Shown in pieces: positions 15,369-16,975 of a DNA stretch of 16,975 nt. The stretch spans positions 1 to 16,975 of the forward strand of contig JBCDCZ010000073.1 of assembly GCA_039180865.1 (NCBI GenBank), read 5' to 3'. Positions within the stretch are counted from its first letter, which is position 1. Each line of letters begins with the position of its first letter. Both the position numbers and the translations under genes were made by a program. The notes beneath the pieces were generated by a model that worked only from the letters and a program-made list of their open reading frames with translations, ran no database searches and had not been told where the DNA came from. Source of the DNA: JBCDCU01 sp039180865. Lineage in GTDB: Bacteria; Pseudomonadota; Alphaproteobacteria; Rhizobiales; JACESI01.

Positions 15369-16975
15369 ATGATGGACGCAGCGGCTATTCTCGATGTTAA
15401 AGGCTTACGGGCCGGTTACGGCAGGGTTCCCGTGCTCCACGGCGTCGATCTTGAAGTCGGCGAAGGCGAGATTGTCGGGCTTCTCGGTCACAACGGGATG
15501 GGCAAGACGACATTGCTGAAGACCGTCATCGGTATTGTTCCGGCAACGGCCGGCTCCGTCAATTTCGACGGCCTCGATATCACGCGCGATACGAGCCATG
15601 AACGCGCAAAACTTGGTGTCGGCTATGTCCCGCAGGGCCGCGGTATCTTTCCAAATCTCTCGGTACTCGACAATCTGCGCATGGGCGTGGCGGCCCATGG
15701 TTTGGGAGATGAGGCGGGAGCCGTCGAAAGGATCCTCCAGGAATTTCCGCAACTGACCCGGCTTCTTGACCGACGGGGTGGCGCGCTCTCAGGTGGCGAA
15801 CAGCAGCTCCTCGCCCTCGCCCGATGCCTTGTGAGCGAACCCCAGCTTGTCCTTCTCGACGAGCCCACCGAAGGGATTCAGCCTTCAATCGTCGATCTGA
15901 TCGAAGACAAATTGAACGAACTTGCCCGCAAGCGCGGCTTGTCGATTGTTCTCGTCGAACAGAACCTTGAGTTCATCACCGGCCTCTCCGACAAGGTCAT
16001 GCTCCTCCAAAAGGGAACGATCGCCGGGATTGTCGCGAGCAAGGAGAGCGGGGCCAACACGGATCTCATTGACGAATTCACCGGGTTCAAGAACGAGGGT
16101 GAACAGAAGCTCGCATCCGCGAGCGCGCCCCGTCCCGCCGCTCCGTTGTCGCCTCCTCAAACCAACAATCAGAAAACGGAACCAAGGGACAGCGCACCAA
16201 ATGGACCGTCGCCTCGTTCGCCTGCGCCCGAGATATCGAGACCAGAAGCAAGCCTCCATGAAAGGCTCTCACGCATGACTGTTAAACGCCCCTCCTTCAG
16301 CCAGTTGAAGGCAATTGTCGAAGACTTCGGCATGACGCTTTCCGATGAGCGTATCCAGGAATTCCTCGACCTCATGGAAGGGTCGATGAAGCGGTATGAC
16401 GAGCTCGACGCCATGCCCGACTACCTGCCAAGCGTCGATTATCCGCGCACCGCAGGTTACCGGCCGTCGGAAGACGAAAATCCGCTCAACGCCTGGTACG
16501 TCAAAACGGAGATCAAAGGTGCGCCGCGCGGCCCGCTCCAGGGTAAGACCGTCGCTATCAAAGACAATGTCTGTGTAGCGGGCGTCCCGCTCATGAACGG
16601 AGCTTCGACGCTCAAAGGCTATACGCCGGATGTCGATGCCACGATTGTCACCCGTATTCTAGAAGCTGGCGGGACGATTGTCGGAAAGACCCATTGTGAG
16701 TATTTCTGTCTGTCCGGCGGAAGCCACACCAATGCGACCGGCCCGTGCCACAATCCGCACAAGCGCGGCTATTCCGCGGGTGGTTCCTCCTCAGGGTCGG
16801 GTGCTGTCGTCGGCGGCGGCGAAGTTGATATGGCAATCGGCGGAGACCAGGGCGGCTCTATCCGTATGCCCGCCTCCTTTTGCGGCTGCTACGGCATGAA
16901 ACCAACCCACGGGCTTGTACCCTACACCGGTGTTATGCCGATTGAAAACACCATCGACCACACCGGCCCGATGAC
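15369..16975 (+). CDS. UrtE-like ABC ATPase fused in frame to an amidase-signature amidase (3' end beyond window)
   Basis: One frame runs from the ATG at 15369 to the right edge without a stop (535 codons). Residues 1-240 are a UrtE/LivF-type ATPase: Walker A GHNGMGKTT (40-48), Q-loop YVPQGRGIFPNLS (86-98), signature LSGGEQQ (140-146), Walker B LVLLDEP (160-166), then TEGIQPS and VEQN. Residues 241-302 are a Pro/Ser/Ala/Glu-rich segment resembling a flexible linker. From Met303 (MTVKRP) it is an amidase close to that at 7391-8905, with Lys398, Ser473 and Ser497 in the triad positions (domain 96/171/195). UrtE proteins normally end near residue 240. The fusion would tether amide hydrolysis to the transporter at the membrane. 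A separate amidase from the internal ATG at 16275 is also possible. A GAAGGG site precedes the start. Confidence 0.87.
   Translation, partial: MMDAAAILDVKGLRAGYGRVPVLHGVDLEVGEGEIVGLLGHNGMGKTTLLKTVIGIVPATAGSVNFDGLDITRDTSHERAKLGVGYVPQGRGIFPNLSVLDNLRMGVAAHGLGDEAGAVERILQEFPQLTRLLDRRGGALSGGEQQLLALARCLVSEPQLVLLDEPTEGIQPSIVDLIEDKLNELARKRGLSIVLVEQNLEFITGLSDKVMLLQKGTIAGIVASKESGANTDLIDEFTGFKNEGEQKLASASAPRPAAPLSPPQTNNQKTEPRDSAPNGPSPRSPAPEISRPEASLHERLSRMTVKRPSFSQLKAIVEDFGMTLSDERIQEFLDLMEGSMKRYDELDAMPDYLPSVDYPRTAGYRPSEDENPLNAWYVKTEIKGAPRGPLQGKTVAIKDNVCVAGVPLMNGASTLKGYTPDVDATIVTRILEAGGTIVGKTHCEYFCLSGGSHTNATGPCHNPHKRGYSAGGSSSGSGAVVGGGEVDMAIGGDQGGSIRMPASFCGCYGMKPTHGLVPYTGVMPIENTIDHTGPM
16260..16277 (+). promoter_or_regulatory. 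Possible internal ribosome binding site and start for a free amidase
   Basis: GAAAGG (16260-16265) lies 9 bases before the in-frame ATG at 16275. That ATG encodes MTVKRP, the same N terminus as the stand-alone amidase at 8905. Internal initiation could give free amidase alongside the ATPase-amidase fusion. The site is weak and untested. Confidence 0.4.

Noticed and set aside
1..16975. Insertion sequences, CRISPR arrays, tRNA or rRNA genes, phage attachment sites
   Set aside because: No transposase frames, repeat-spacer arrays, tRNA-like folds or rRNA segments were seen on reading; small RNAs cannot be excluded without structure searches.

Overview
The window carries an accessory catabolic cluster for nitriles, aldoximes and amides. 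It is moderately GC-rich and tightly packed, with many stop/start overlaps. Protein families point to a proteobacterium, most likely an alphaproteobacterium: a Urt/Liv-type amide transporter, a Tat-type binding-protein leader and a cobalt nitrile hydratase with its accessory protein. This taxonomic call is an inference; no rRNA or tRNA is present.

Layout. (1) 1-569, minus: the N-terminal part of a 5'-nucleotidase-like metallophosphatase, cut by the left edge and probably unrelated to the rest. (2) 1042-2756: a divergent regulatory pair, an AmiC-like amide-binding protein without a signal peptide (minus) and a MarR-type repressor (plus). The pair resembles NhhC/NhhD of Rhodococcus nitrile hydratase clusters. 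(3) 8905 down to 2784, minus: an operon-like run in transcription order of amidase, cobalt nitrile hydratase alpha, beta N-half, beta C-half, accessory protein, a second beta N-half, a frameshifted remnant of a second beta C-half, aldoxime dehydratase and an old-yellow-enzyme oxidoreductase. (4) 8906-9687: a 782-base divergent control region with no recognisable gene. (5) 9688 to the right edge, plus: flotillin, amide/urea-type binding protein, two Liv/Urt permeases, a UrtD-like ATPase, and a UrtE-like ATPase that reads without a stop into a second amidase.

Function. The enzymes form a route from aldoxime to nitrile (Oxd), amide (nitrile hydratase), and carboxylate plus ammonia (amidase). The plus operon imports short amides, apparently delivering them to an amidase fused to the transporter's ATPase. 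The AmiC-like/MarR pair probably senses amide and controls the cluster. A motif shared by the 2203-2297 and 8906-9687 intergenic regions is a candidate operator.

Most notable are the in-frame ABC ATPase-amidase fusion (15369 to edge) and the split-beta nitrile hydratase with a decayed second copy of the split beta. An aldoxime dehydratase with Phe in place of the catalytic Ser, and an old yellow enzyme with Ser and Tyr in place of the usual Cys and first His, also stand out. All family calls come from reading motifs, not from database searches.
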